Below are positions 16,528 through 26,010 of a stretch of 40,659 bases of DNA, piece by piece (the stretch's first letter is position 1; every line of letters starts with the position of its first letter). The notes beneath the pieces were generated by a model. That model was not told where the DNA came from. It worked only from the letters and a program-made list of their open reading frames with translations, and ran no database searches. The DNA is from Bacteroidales bacterium (GTDB lineage Bacteria; Bacteroidota; Bacteroidia; Bacteroidales; JAIPAP01): assembly GCA_021740045.1 (NCBI GenBank), contig JAIPAP010000026.1, positions 1-40,659 on the forward strand, given 5' to 3'. Both the position numbers and the translations under genes were made by a program.

Positions 16528-17859
16528 CTACCGGTACTCCTGAATAATCCCGCCAGTGATCTTATACAGCTGCGTTTGCGCATCGAGCAGGTCGTAAGTC
16601 GCCTGGAGTTGTTCGAAGGCTGTGTTTAAATATCGAAGCTGGATGTCGCGATAATTGAAGGAATTGATGGCGCCGGCACGAAACTTTTCCTCGGCGATCT
16701 CCAGGTTTAGTGCTGCGGCCTCCAGGTTTTCATTGGCAACCATCAGGCTTTGCTTGCGTGCATTATAAATCTCGAACAGGTTTTGCAATTGGCTTTCCAG
16801 TTGCAACTCCAGTTGTTCGGTTTCCAGGTCGGTGATCTCCCGGTTGATCTTGGCATTTTCAATCTTCCGCTGCTGGTTAAAGCCATCAAACAAGGTAAAG
16901 CTCAGGCTGAGGTTGGCGTAATAACCATAAGACCAACTGGTGGACTCCTCAAAATCCTGCGGGATCACTTTATTTGTGTTATAATCATACCCGGCATTAA
17001 GGCCAAGACGAGGATAGGAGCCGCTTTTGGTAAGCTTCAGCTGATTGTCCTCCAGTTCTTGGGCAATGTATTGATTCAACAGGGTGCGGTTGCGCTCCAT
17101 CATCTTGCGGTTAAGTTCGCTGTATTGGGGATCGAAAAAATCAACCGTAAAATCCCCGGTTAACCTGAATTCCCGGTCAGGGTCTTCACCAAGAAAGAGG
17201 TTCAGGTTGCGCAGGGAGTTATCATAATTCACCTCCTGTAAAAGGTAATTGGAGCTGTCGCTCAGGAAAGCATTCTTTTCCTGCAACACCTCGAAGGTAA
17301 CAGCATTTCCCAATTCCTTTCGTTGCAGAATACGTTGATAGCGATCTTTTGAAAGCGATTTTACCTCTTCGAGTACCGCCAGCTTTTCTTTTTCCAGCAA
17401 TACTTTATAATAGGCCAGGATAATGCCTTCAAGGGTGTTTTCAATGGAGAGGGTAGCACTACCTTCGGCCAATTTCTGCAAATCTTGCAAGTTCTCCTTT
17501 CCGGCCTGTATAGCCCAGCCATTAAAGATGGTCCATTGCAGGGTGGCTCCGGGCGACACACCATGAGTAGTAGCTTTATAGCGGCCATTTCCCCCTTGCC
17601 CCCCGGTGGCGCTGCCAGGCTGGTTGTCGAAGCGGTTTGATTGATTCACACTGAGCGACAGGCTGGGATAGGCCCCTGCATTTCCCCAGTCGTTGTTGTT
17701 TTCGGCTATCTCCAGGTCACGTTCCGAAATACGGATGTCGAAATTGTTTTCCAATCCAATGGATATGGCCTTCATCAATGACAAGTCCTCCTGTGCATAT
17801 GCGTTGGAAAACAACGTCAACATCGCTATCAGTCCGGTAAATAATACTTTCCTTATCAT
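16528..17859 (-). CDS. TolC-family outer membrane efflux protein
   Basis: The 443-residue product has a signal peptide (MIRKVLFTGLIAMLTLFSNAYAQ) and the duplicated long-helix pattern of outer membrane efflux proteins (SLMKAISIGLENNFDIRISE, then LNAGYDYNTN and YYANLSLSFTLFDGFNQQRK in the second half). It forms the outer membrane channel of a tripartite pump. It is last in a three-gene minus-strand operon, starting 10 nt after the stop of the RND pump. Confidence 0.93.
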   Translation of the reverse strand: MIRKVLFTGLIAMLTLFSNAYAQEDLSLMKAISIGLENNFDIRISERDLEIAENNNDWGNAGAYPSLSLSVNQSNRFDNQPGSATGGQGGNGRYKATTHGVSPGATLQWTIFNGWAIQAGKENLQDLQKLAEGSATLSIENTLEGIILAYYKVLLEKEKLAVLEEVKSLSKDRYQRILQRKELGNAVTFEVLQEKNAFLSDSSNYLLQEVNYDNSLRNLNLFLGEDPDREFRLTGDFTVDFFDPQYSELNRKMMERNRTLLNQYIAQELEDNQLKLTKSGSYPRLGLNAGYDYNTNKVIPQDFEESTSWSYGYYANLSLSFTLFDGFNQQRKIENAKINREITDLETEQLELQLESQLQNLFEIYNARKQSLMVANENLEAAALNLEIAEEKFRAGAINSFNYRDIQLRYLNTAFEQLQATYDLLDAQTQLYKITGGIIQEYR

Positions 17860-17869
17860 ATCTAGTTGG

Positions 17870-20800
17870 TTATTCTATTCTACGTTTGCTATCCCTTATG
17901 GCTGTTTCCACCTCTTCGCGTGTAGGCTTCACACCAGTCCATAACCATTTGGTATAAAACCGGATATCGTTCAATACAAGTATTAGCACCGGGAAAAACA
18001 GCAGCATAAAGCCCGTTCCTATCAATACCCCATAAGCTAATGAAATCGCCATAGGTATGAGGAATTGGGCTTGCACGCTTTCTTCCAGTATGATCGGGTA
18101 AAGACCAATGGTGGTGGTTATGGTGGTTAACAGTATGGGCCGAAAACGTGCGATCCCGGCTTTGTATACCGCATCCCATACTGAGTTTCCTTCGGCCAGC
18201 AAAGTGTTGTATTTGGAAAGAAAGACCACCGCATCGTTGATGATCACACCCGTTAGGGCCACCATCCCCCAGGCACTTAGCATGGAAATGGGCGAACCGT
18301 GAACGCTGTGCCCCCAGGCAGCACCCAACAAGGCCAGTGGTATCATCAGCAATACAATTAATGCCTGGGTTACCGAACGAAAGTGCATGATAAGGATAAG
18401 AATGATGATCCCGAAGGCCACACTGAAATATTTAGCCATATCCTGCCCGGCGCGGGCGCTTTCCTTTTGCTGACCCTGGTATTTGATACCAACACCCGGG
18501 TACTTAACTTTTAATTCAGTGATGATGTTTTTCTGTATTCTTTCCAGGATGGGGGGCACGGGTGCATAAGGGTCAACCATATCGGCATCCACCCTTACTT
18601 CACGTTCCCCGTTAAAGTGTTCGATATTAACCGGGCCCCGTTCAATGTGATAATCAGCAATTTCATTCAACGGGTAATCACCATTTGGCGTTTTGATACG
18701 GGTTTCTTCAAGTTGCCCCAGGTATTGCCGGCCTTCCTCGGGATAGCGAACCCACACCCGAACCTCATCTACGCCCCGCTGCAGGCGCTGTGCCTGGCCG
18801 CCATAAAATCCTTGCCGCACCTGCCTGGCCACGGAGGCATGATCCATTCCCAGGAAATAGGCCTTTGGTTTTAAATCGAGCCGGATCTCCCGCTTACCAA
18901 TGGCATTATTATCGGTGATATTCTTTAATTCAGGGTATTCTTCCAGGCGGGTTATCAGGAATTCCTTAGCCAGTTTTAACTCATCGAGGTTTCTTCCTAA
19001 CAGGCTTACGGCCACCGGACTCCCCCAACGGTTAAATCCACCTACCGTGAATTTCTCAGCTTCTTTTACCGTACCGATCTTTTCCTTAACTGCAGTGGAT
19101 ATCTGGAAGCTGTTCACCGGTTCATCTTCCATATCATCAAGAATTACATTGATGTTACCGGCATGCGCCCCGATTTCGGTTCCGTTAAAGGAATTACCGA
19201 GGCTAAGGAAAGTGTAGGTTACATAATCGGACGTATCATTGTATTGTTCCTTGATGGAATCGTTCACTTGCCAGACCGCCTGCTCGAACTCTTTAAGGTA
19301 CTCCAGGGTTTTTTTCTCGCCACTTCCGGGTGTAAAAGCCACGTCAACACGGAAAGTATCAAAGCTAACTGCCGGGAAAAATGTGGTTTGGATAATGCCG
19401 CCCCGGAACAAGCCTATTGTGATAATGAACAAGCCTATCGGGAGGGCTAAAAAGATGTACTTCCAGCGAATAATGTAACGCAGAAATGCTCCGTAATAGA
19501 TATTTCGAAAATTCAGGATACTATTTTCAAGACGATGATGTATACCTTTTTTGCCGTTTCGCCTTTTCAGTAATTTTTCCCGCGACAATACCCGTGGATT
19601 TCCTACGTGGGCAGGGAGAACAAAAAAGGCTTCAACCAGTGAAAACAGCAAACTGAAGATCACCACAAAGGCCATTTCGTACATGAATTCCATACGCCCT
19701 TCCAGGAAAAGCAGTGGCGAAAATGCGATCATGGTAGTGGTTACCGAAGTGGCCACTGCCGGCATCACCTCCATTGTACCATCGATAGCAGCACGGCCCG
19801 GACTTTTACCTTCTTCAAAATGACTGTAAATATTTTCGGCGATAACAATACCATCATCCACCAAAATACCGATAACCAGTATCATTCCGAAAAGGGAAAT
19901 CATATTGATGGTGATCCCCGATAAATTGGCCACGATGAACATGGCCAGGAAACTGGCTGGTATGCCCCACGCTACCCAGCCCGATAGACGAAGGCTCAGG
20001 AAGATGCCCAGGGCGATAAGCACCAACAGTAATCCTATTCCGCCGTTTTTAAGCAAGAGGTTCAGGCGGCTCCATAAAATGTCGAGATAATCAAAAGTTA
20101 CCTCCAGGGTGATGCCGGAATGACTCTTAGTAAACTCTTCGGCATAACCGATTACATAATCGGAAATTTCCGATAAATCTTCTTCCGGTAACTTATTTAC
20201 ATTAATGGAAATGGCCCGGTCACCGTTGATAAGGGTGCGGTTGGGATCTTCGGAAAACTGCAGTTTCACCGTGGCGATATCGCGTATTCGCAGGTAGCTG
20301 CCATCATTCCTTGCCCGAATAATGATGTTACCGATCTCGTCGGGATCAACGCTGCGTTCGCGGGCACGGATCAATATCTCCTGCTCGTCGGAACGTAAGA
20401 GACCGGCAGAAAAGTCACGGTTGTTTTGTGATATGGCCTGGGCTATCTGATCGAAAGTAAGGTTGTAGCGCAGTAAATCTTCTTCGGAGGTTTCAACGGA
20501 TATTTCCAGGGGAGGATAACCGCTAATTTGCACCTGGGAGACAATTCCCGAATTCAAAAAATCCTGTTCAATATCGTCGGCATGTTTCTTCAACGTAAGC
20601 AGGTCGACATTACCGTAAAGGCCCAACCTTAAGGCGCTGGTGATGGATCGTTGTTTGGAGATAATGGGGCGTTCGGCATCCACAGGAAAACCGCTGATCC
20701 CGTCCACTGCATTTTTTACCTCCATCAGGGTTTCATCAATGTCATATTCACCGGTGGTTTCGATATTCACCCTGGCGCTGTTTTCGGAAGAAGTAGAGGT

Positions 20801-21043
20801 GATCTCCCTTATTCCTACAATTCCACGTATAGCTTGCTCGATACGCATGGTGATACCTTCCTCCATTTGCTCGGGTGAGGCGCCGGGATAAAATACACTA
20901 ATGGTGATGTTTCTCGAGGAGCGCTCGGGAAAGAAGGATTTGTTCATGCTGATGACACTCAATCCCCCGGCCAGCAAAAGAATACCAATGATGATATTAG
21001 CATAGAATGGGTATTTAACAAAGAGCGCAACTAATTTCTTCAT
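17870..21043 (-). CDS. RND efflux pump inner-membrane subunit (AcrB/HAE1-like)
   Basis: The 1057-residue product has the RND layout: TM1 (IIIGILLLAGGLSVISMNKS), a large periplasmic loop, TM2-6 with the proton-relay segment GILVDDGIVIAENIY, a second large loop, and TM8-12 (MHFRSVTQALIVLLMIPLAL, LTGVIINDAVVFLSKYN, TTTIGLYPIILE). It drives substrate export with the proton gradient. The lack of the CusA metal motifs and the general sequence favour small hydrophobic or drug-like substrates, but this cannot be settled. It sits between the adaptor gene (upstream) and the TolC gene (downstream). Confidence 0.94.
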   Translation of the reverse strand: MKKLVALFVKYPFYANIIIGILLLAGGLSVISMNKSFFPERSSRNITISVFYPGASPEQMEEGITMRIEQAIRGIVGIREITSTSSENSARVNIETTGEYDIDETLMEVKNAVDGISGFPVDAERPIISKQRSITSALRLGLYGNVDLLTLKKHADDIEQDFLNSGIVSQVQISGYPPLEISVETSEEDLLRYNLTFDQIAQAISQNNRDFSAGLLRSDEQEILIRARERSVDPDEIGNIIIRARNDGSYLRIRDIATVKLQFSEDPNRTLINGDRAISINVNKLPEEDLSEISDYVIGYAEEFTKSHSGITLEVTFDYLDILWSRLNLLLKNGGIGLLLVLIALGIFLSLRLSGWVAWGIPASFLAMFIVANLSGITINMISLFGMILVIGILVDDGIVIAENIYSHFEEGKSPGRAAIDGTMEVMPAVATSVTTTMIAFSPLLFLEGRMEFMYEMAFVVIFSLLFSLVEAFFVLPAHVGNPRVLSREKLLKRRNGKKGIHHRLENSILNFRNIYYGAFLRYIIRWKYIFLALPIGLFIITIGLFRGGIIQTTFFPAVSFDTFRVDVAFTPGSGEKKTLEYLKEFEQAVWQVNDSIKEQYNDTSDYVTYTFLSLGNSFNGTEIGAHAGNINVILDDMEDEPVNSFQISTAVKEKIGTVKEAEKFTVGGFNRWGSPVAVSLLGRNLDELKLAKEFLITRLEEYPELKNITDNNAIGKREIRLDLKPKAYFLGMDHASVARQVRQGFYGGQAQRLQRGVDEVRVWVRYPEEGRQYLGQLEETRIKTPNGDYPLNEIADYHIERGPVNIEHFNGEREVRVDADMVDPYAPVPPILERIQKNIITELKVKYPGVGIKYQGQQKESARAGQDMAKYFSVAFGIIILILIMHFRSVTQALIVLLMIPLALLGAAWGHSVHGSPISMLSAWGMVALTGVIINDAVVFLSKYNTLLAEGNSVWDAVYKAGIARFRPILLTTITTTIGLYPIILEESVQAQFLIPMAISLAYGVLIGTGFMLLFFPVLILVLNDIRFYTKWLWTGVKPTREEVETAIRDSKRRIE

Positions 21044-21100
21044 TCTTTCAGCATTTGAGTATTCAACGTTTGGTCATTTAGCTGGTTATTTACCCGGATG

Positions 21101-22225
21101 TTACCTGATAATTGAAACTTTCATGTTTTCACTGGCATTCACCAAAGGTTCCACCACCAGTTCGGTGCCTTCATCCAATCCATTAAAAATCACATTATTC
21201 TTACCGGATTTTATAATAGTGATCACTTTCTTTTTCAGTAGACTGTCTTGCACGGTATACACCTGGTTGCTGTTAAACACGGCCTTGCGGGGGATCTCCA
21301 TTACATTGTCGATAATGCCGGTTTTAAACCTGGCTTTCATATAAGCTCCCGAAAAAAGGCTTCCATTCTTATCCTGATCGAGTCCAGCATAAATGTTGAT
21401 CATTTGAGTGCCGGGGTCGACAAATTCGGATTTCCGGATGATCTTGCCTTCCCAGCTTTTGGTAAGGGTTTCATTCATAATGGTAATGCGTTTGCCGGGT
21501 TTGGCCCAGCGGGCATTGGTGGGTTCAAGCGGGATCTCCACTTCCAAACGGTCGGTGCGGATCATTTTAGCGATGCGTGTTCCGGGATTAGCCACGGCGC
21601 CCACCTCCAGCATCACTTCCGAATAGCTTCCCTTAAAGGGCGCATATAGCTTATATTTCGAAACCCTGATCTGTTCACTTTTAATGGTGTAGTAATCGTT
21701 GAGGATATTACGCGTGGCCAAAAAGACCTTTTCCTGGTTCGATTTGATATCCGGCAGCTCAGGCATAGGTTCGCTGATATCGATGCGGTTGAAGAAATCC
21801 TGCCAGGCTGGGTAACGAGCTGAAAAATCGATCTTCATATCGGGAAGCATATTGGCCACGCTGGTCATAAACCGGCTCTTCATCGATTTTAGCCCAAGCC
21901 GGGCCTGATCATCAAAGATCCTCACCAGTAAATCACCTTTTTTAAAGCCCTGTCCTTTTTTCAACTCCACTTCACCCGAAAGGATCTTTCCCTGCACTTC
22001 GGAGATCAGGTCAACTTGTGAGCGGGTATTAATGCGACCACTGGCAATTACTTCGGGATTCAGGCTGGTATACTTTACCGTTTTGGCTTTCACATAGCGT
22101 TTAGCTGCCTTTTGTGGCGGGGGTTTCTCCTCTTCCTTCATGCCCGAAAAGAAATACATGCCGCCTACGGCCAATCCCAAAATTCCTATTACCGAAGCCA
22201 GGATAATAATCTGTCGTTTTTTCAT
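21101..22225 (-). CDS. RND periplasmic adaptor (membrane fusion protein)
   Basis: The 374-residue product has an N-terminal membrane anchor (about residues 5-27), a lipoyl/barrel-sandwich half (VIASGRINTRSQVDLISEVQ, GQGFKKGDLLVRIFDDQ), a helical hairpin, a second half-motif (YKLYAPFKGSYSEVMLEVGA) and a beta-barrel region with LEVEIPLEPTNARW. It bridges the RND pump and TolC. It is the first gene of the operon; the spacing to the pump gene is 57 nt. No TetR or MarR regulator is adjacent. Confidence 0.93.
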   Translation of the reverse strand: MKKRQIIILASVIGILGLAVGGMYFFSGMKEEEKPPPQKAAKRYVKAKTVKYTSLNPEVIASGRINTRSQVDLISEVQGKILSGEVELKKGQGFKKGDLLVRIFDDQARLGLKSMKSRFMTSVANMLPDMKIDFSARYPAWQDFFNRIDISEPMPELPDIKSNQEKVFLATRNILNDYYTIKSEQIRVSKYKLYAPFKGSYSEVMLEVGAVANPGTRIAKMIRTDRLEVEIPLEPTNARWAKPGKRITIMNETLTKSWEGKIIRKSEFVDPGTQMINIYAGLDQDKNGSLFSGAYMKARFKTGIIDNVMEIPRKAVFNSNQVYTVQDSLLKKKVITIIKSGKNNVIFNGLDEGTELVVEPLVNASENMKVSIIR

Positions 22226-22467
22226 GATTTGTCAGTTACTCGCTTTTTTCCGTTTAGCTTGAATTCTATTAAGTTCATCCACCACTTAGCCAATGAACCA
22301 TCGAAACCATTTCGGTTGCTTATGTTTAAAAATTTTGTTTGATCCTTATACAAAAACCGTAGCATTAACAACTGATGGTTTATGGTTGTTCATGAATAAA
22401 CACCAACGATGTAAAATGATAAAACTTATTTCCGAAATTTGCGTTATGAAGCCTTGTTAATTGAATC

Positions 22468-24705
22468 ATGAAAAATACCATCATGTCACAAAGCACCACA
22501 CAGAAATTCGGCACGGCACCGGTTTTCTTCACCGCTATTTCCACCATACTGGGCGCCATCTTATTCCTGCGATTTGGATTTGCAGTAGGCACCCTGGGAT
22601 TTTTCGGGGTTTTACTTATCATCCTGCTGGGTCACCTGGTAACCATCCCCACAGCCTTTGCCATTTCCGAAATTGCTACCAATCAGCGGGTGAAAGGCGG
22701 TGGTGAATATTTTATCATCTCCCGCTCGTTTGGGCTGAATATCGGGGCCACCATCGGCCTAGCGCTTTATTTATCGCAGGCTATCAGTGTGGCTTTTTAT
22801 GTTATTGCTTTTACCGAGGCCTTTTCACCATTTTTTAACTGGATGCAATCTGAACACGGTGTTCATCTACCCCGGCAAGTGATAAGCCTGCCGGCCATGG
22901 CTGTTTTATCCGTTTTAATATTGAAAAAAGGAGCTAACCTGGGTGTTAAGGTGCTTTATTTGATCGTAGCCATCCTGGTAGCTTCGCTGGTGTTGTTTTT
23001 TATGGGATCGACCGCTTTTTCCGAAACGGCCCGGGCCGGATTGCAGGAAAACCCGGTAAGGAACTTCGATCAATTCTATTTGGTACTTGCTATTATCTTC
23101 CCGGCTTTTACCGGAATGACGGCAGGAGTAGGCTTGTCGGGTGATCTGAAGAACCCCGGTAAATCCATTCCAATGGGAACGGTAACGGCAACCTTAGCCG
23201 GATTTGTAATCTATATCTTTATTGCCTGGAAGCTGATCAATTCGGCCGGCCCCGAAGATTTGGTTTCCGATCAACTCATCATGTCGAAGATCGCGGTAGG
23301 TGGACAATGGATCATTCCACTGGGGCTTGCTGCTTCCACTATTTCTTCGGCCATTGGATCGGTGATGGTGGCCCCGCGAACGCTACAGGCGCTCGGCCTC
23401 GACCGTGTGTTTCCTGCTGTTAGGATAAACCGTGCTTTAGCTAAAGGGCAAGCCAAAACAAACGAACCTTTTAACGCTACACTGGTTACCATCATCATTG
23501 CTTTTGTTTTTGTCGCCCTGGGGGATGTGGATGCCGTGGCCCGGATCATTTCCATGTTTTTTATGGTGACTTACGGCTCGCTCTGCCTGATCTCATTTTT
23601 GAACCACTTCGGGGCATCACCGGCTTACAGGCCCACCTTCCGTTCGCGCTGGTATGTTAGCCTTGTCGGCTTTGTTATGGCTATTTTCCTGATGTTCCGT
23701 ATCGACAGCCTGTATGCTGTGATCGCCATTGTTGCCATGACATTGATCTACCTGTTGAATTCCCATTACCATAAAAACCGGCGGGGATTGGAGTCCATCT
23801 TCAGCAGCGCCTTGTTCCAGCTTAACCGGAACCTGCAGGTATATCTTCAAAAGGCCCGCCGGCGCAGGCGCAAGGAAACCTGGCATCCTTCAGCCGTTTT
23901 GATCACCGATAGTTCCTGGGAACGGCAAAATGCATTCAACCTGTTGAGCTGGCTATCGTACCGCTATGGATTTGGAACCTATATTCATCTGATCAAAGGA
24001 TATCTTTCCAAATCAACCCATGAGGAATCGAAAAAGGTTTTACAGGAATTGATCGAAAAATCGGAAGAACTGGATAGCCAGGTGTATGTTGATACCCTTA
24101 TTTCTCCCTCTTATACTTCGGCCATTGCACAGATTATACAACTACCCGGAATTTCGGGTATGGAAAACAATCTGTTGCTGTTTGAATACGACAAACGCGA
24201 ACCTACCAACCTGTCGCAGATCGCCGAAAACTTCAGCCTGGCCCATGCAGCCAATTACGATGTATGTATATTGGGCAGTTCTGATAAGTACACCAATTTT
24301 AAGGAAGGTATCCATGTGTGGATCCAAAAGATCGATTTTAAAAACATCAACCTGATGATATTGCTCAGCTACATAATCCTTGGCCACCCCGACTGGCACA
24401 AGGGCAGCATTAAAATATTCTATGTGGCCGAAAAGGAAAAAATGGAGGAAGCGCACAACAAGCTTTCTGAGTTGATCGAAAGCGGGCGGCTCCCGATATC
24501 GAAGCGCAACATTGAAATGATCGAAATGGAAGCAGAACGCAGCATCCAATCAATGATCAATGAAAAATCGAGCCGGGCCGGCCTTACCATGATCGGTTTT
24601 CTGAGCGAGCAGATCAAACACGAAGGCCCCAAAATGTTCCAAGGCTACGATAAAATAGGTGATGTGCTGTTTGTGAATGCGGTGGTGGAGAAGGAGATAA
24701 AGTAG
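22468..24705 (+). CDS. SLC12-like APC-superfamily permease with C-terminal cytosolic domain
   Basis: The 745-residue product has about twelve hydrophobic segments in residues 12-430, beginning with the APC-type unwound helix stretch (ISTILGAILFLRFGFAVGTL) and including FPAFTGMTAGVGLSGDLKNP, the counterpart of helix TM6. After a basic linker (QKARRRRRKE) a soluble domain of about 270 residues follows, as in Na-K-Cl/K-Cl cotransporters. It probably carries cations with chloride, or amino acids; the sequence does not decide. The gene is divergent from the efflux operon and stands alone. An ATG nine codons downstream (MSQSTTQ) is a possible alternative start. Confidence 0.87.
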   Translation: MKNTIMSQSTTQKFGTAPVFFTAISTILGAILFLRFGFAVGTLGFFGVLLIILLGHLVTIPTAFAISEIATNQRVKGGGEYFIISRSFGLNIGATIGLALYLSQAISVAFYVIAFTEAFSPFFNWMQSEHGVHLPRQVISLPAMAVLSVLILKKGANLGVKVLYLIVAILVASLVLFFMGSTAFSETARAGLQENPVRNFDQFYLVLAIIFPAFTGMTAGVGLSGDLKNPGKSIPMGTVTATLAGFVIYIFIAWKLINSAGPEDLVSDQLIMSKIAVGGQWIIPLGLAASTISSAIGSVMVAPRTLQALGLDRVFPAVRINRALAKGQAKTNEPFNATLVTIIIAFVFVALGDVDAVARIISMFFMVTYGSLCLISFLNHFGASPAYRPTFRSRWYVSLVGFVMAIFLMFRIDSLYAVIAIVAMTLIYLLNSHYHKNRRGLESIFSSALFQLNRNLQVYLQKARRRRRKETWHPSAVLITDSSWERQNAFNLLSWLSYRYGFGTYIHLIKGYLSKSTHEESKKVLQELIEKSEELDSQVYVDTLISPSYTSAIAQIIQLPGISGMENNLLLFEYDKREPTNLSQIAENFSLAHAANYDVCILGSSDKYTNFKEGIHVWIQKIDFKNINLMILLSYIILGHPDWHKGSIKIFYVAEKEKMEEAHNKLSELIESGRLPISKRNIEMIEMEAERSIQSMINEKSSRAGLTMIGFLSEQIKHEGPKMFQGYDKIGDVLFVNAVVEKEIK

Positions 24706-24708
24706 TTG

Positions 24709-24838
24709 GTAGCTCGTAGTTGGTAGGGGGTAGGAGGTAGTTGGTAGTTCGTAGCGGGGCTGCCTGCTTTCATGGGGCGGGTAAATAGTTGGTTGAATGA
24801 TTGAATGAATGATTGATTGAATGGTTGATTGATGGCCT
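24709..24838. repeat. Simple repeats (GTAGTTGGTAG and ATTGAATG types)
   Basis: Two low-complexity tracts follow the permease: about 24709-24756 built from GGTAGTTCGTAG/GGTAGTTGGTAG words, and 24788-24838 built from GATTGAATG/GGTTGATTG words. The second type recurs as its complement at about 12155-12180 and 27585-27622. Confidence 0.7.
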
Positions 24839-24914
24839 GGATCCTCCTATATGGGATAGTTCGGGATAATTGTGATTGCTTTTATGAAATGCAATATTTT
24901 GCCTTTTTATAACC

Positions 24915-25112
24915 TCATCCACCCCAACCCCTCCTTATAAATATGGAGAGGCTTTCATAACATGCATCCCCAATTCCCTCCCTTTTATCAGGGAGGGTTA
25001 GGGTGGGTAAAATAATATAGGTGAAAATTAGCTGCCGGCTTGCGCCTTGATAATCAGCAGCAATGAGCTTTTATCCGCCCCAACCCCTCCTTAAAAATAA
25101 GGAGGGGCTTTT
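24915..25112. repeat. Three CCCCTCC/GGAGGGG palindromes
   Basis: Hairpins are seen at about 24929-24953 (CCCTCC...GGAGAGG), 24976-24997 (CCCTCCC-8 nt-GGGAGGG) and 25084-25108 (CCCCTCCTT...AAGGAGGGG, followed by CTTTT). They share the surrounding words CCCCAACCC and GGGTTAGGGTGGG and look like one extragenic palindrome family. Confidence 0.65.
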
Positions 25113-26010
25113 GTTGCACATATCAACTATCCGATCCCCGTAGCTAACGGTAAATTTATGAGGGGTAAACCTATATACTGAAATATCAACTAAAGCATTG
25201 ATTTTTAATTTCGATATTTTGTATCCTTTGCAACATTAAAATTCAAATGAATTCTATCTACCCTGCTAGTTGCTGATTAAAGCTCATTGTCATTTAATGA
25301 ATGTGGACTTTAATAAGTCTGGGGATTCGGAATGACGGGCATGGGAGGGAGGCAAAAAGCCCCACAAAAAACGCTGCCCACTCCGGCGTTTTTTTGCGTG
25401 GCTTTTTCACATTCACCAGGAGCAGCAAGTCTTTTCGAATGAAATAAGTCCCGCCCGAATACTGAACCTTCGGGATTCGGGCAGGAACCTCCTCATTTAG
25501 ACCAATGCCGTTAAGTGTGGCACCCTCACCCCACACGCTCCCTCCACCATCTTGATCTCGCCCCCGGTAAGGCTGTAGGGTAAACCATGCGACCGATTTC
25601 GCGGCCGGTATGGATGATTTATGTTTGAAACTCCCGGGCAGTGGAAGGCGTAGAAAAAAATGACACAGGTTTTTGAACAATCCCCCAGGTTTTGCTTGTG
25701 AGGCTTCTGTTTTTCTATAAGAACTTGTTACCTGCCGGTGAATTAACCCTCAATTTAGTCCCTTCCAAAAGGGTAGGAGGATGTCCAAAAGACCTGTTTA
25801 GTATATAACGCTGGCATTACGATGCAGTGGGACAGGTGGTTGTGCAGCGAGCCAAATTCGACCTGACGGCGTTGTTCGCTCCGTCAGCGTTAATTTTATG
25901 CAGCTCCAGGTTGACCCGTCTACCAAGGACCGGTATCTTGTTTATGGTTTGTTAACTTAGTTTATTCAATGTGTTGTGCCTTAACACGCTATACTAACTT
26001 CTTGGTACAC
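25113..26010. other. Long stretch without convincing gene
   Basis: An open minus-strand frame at 25294-25680 gives a proline- and arginine-rich 128-residue product without recognisable features and is not believed. A small hairpin (TCCCTTCC-AAA-AGGGTAGGA) lies near 25769. A GC-richer block at 25815-25930 may be a gene scrap but could not be identified. Confidence 0.4.

Noticed and set aside
25294-25680. Minus-strand 128-residue frame
   Set aside because: Composition is unlike protein of this genome and no motif, promoter or neighbour supports it.
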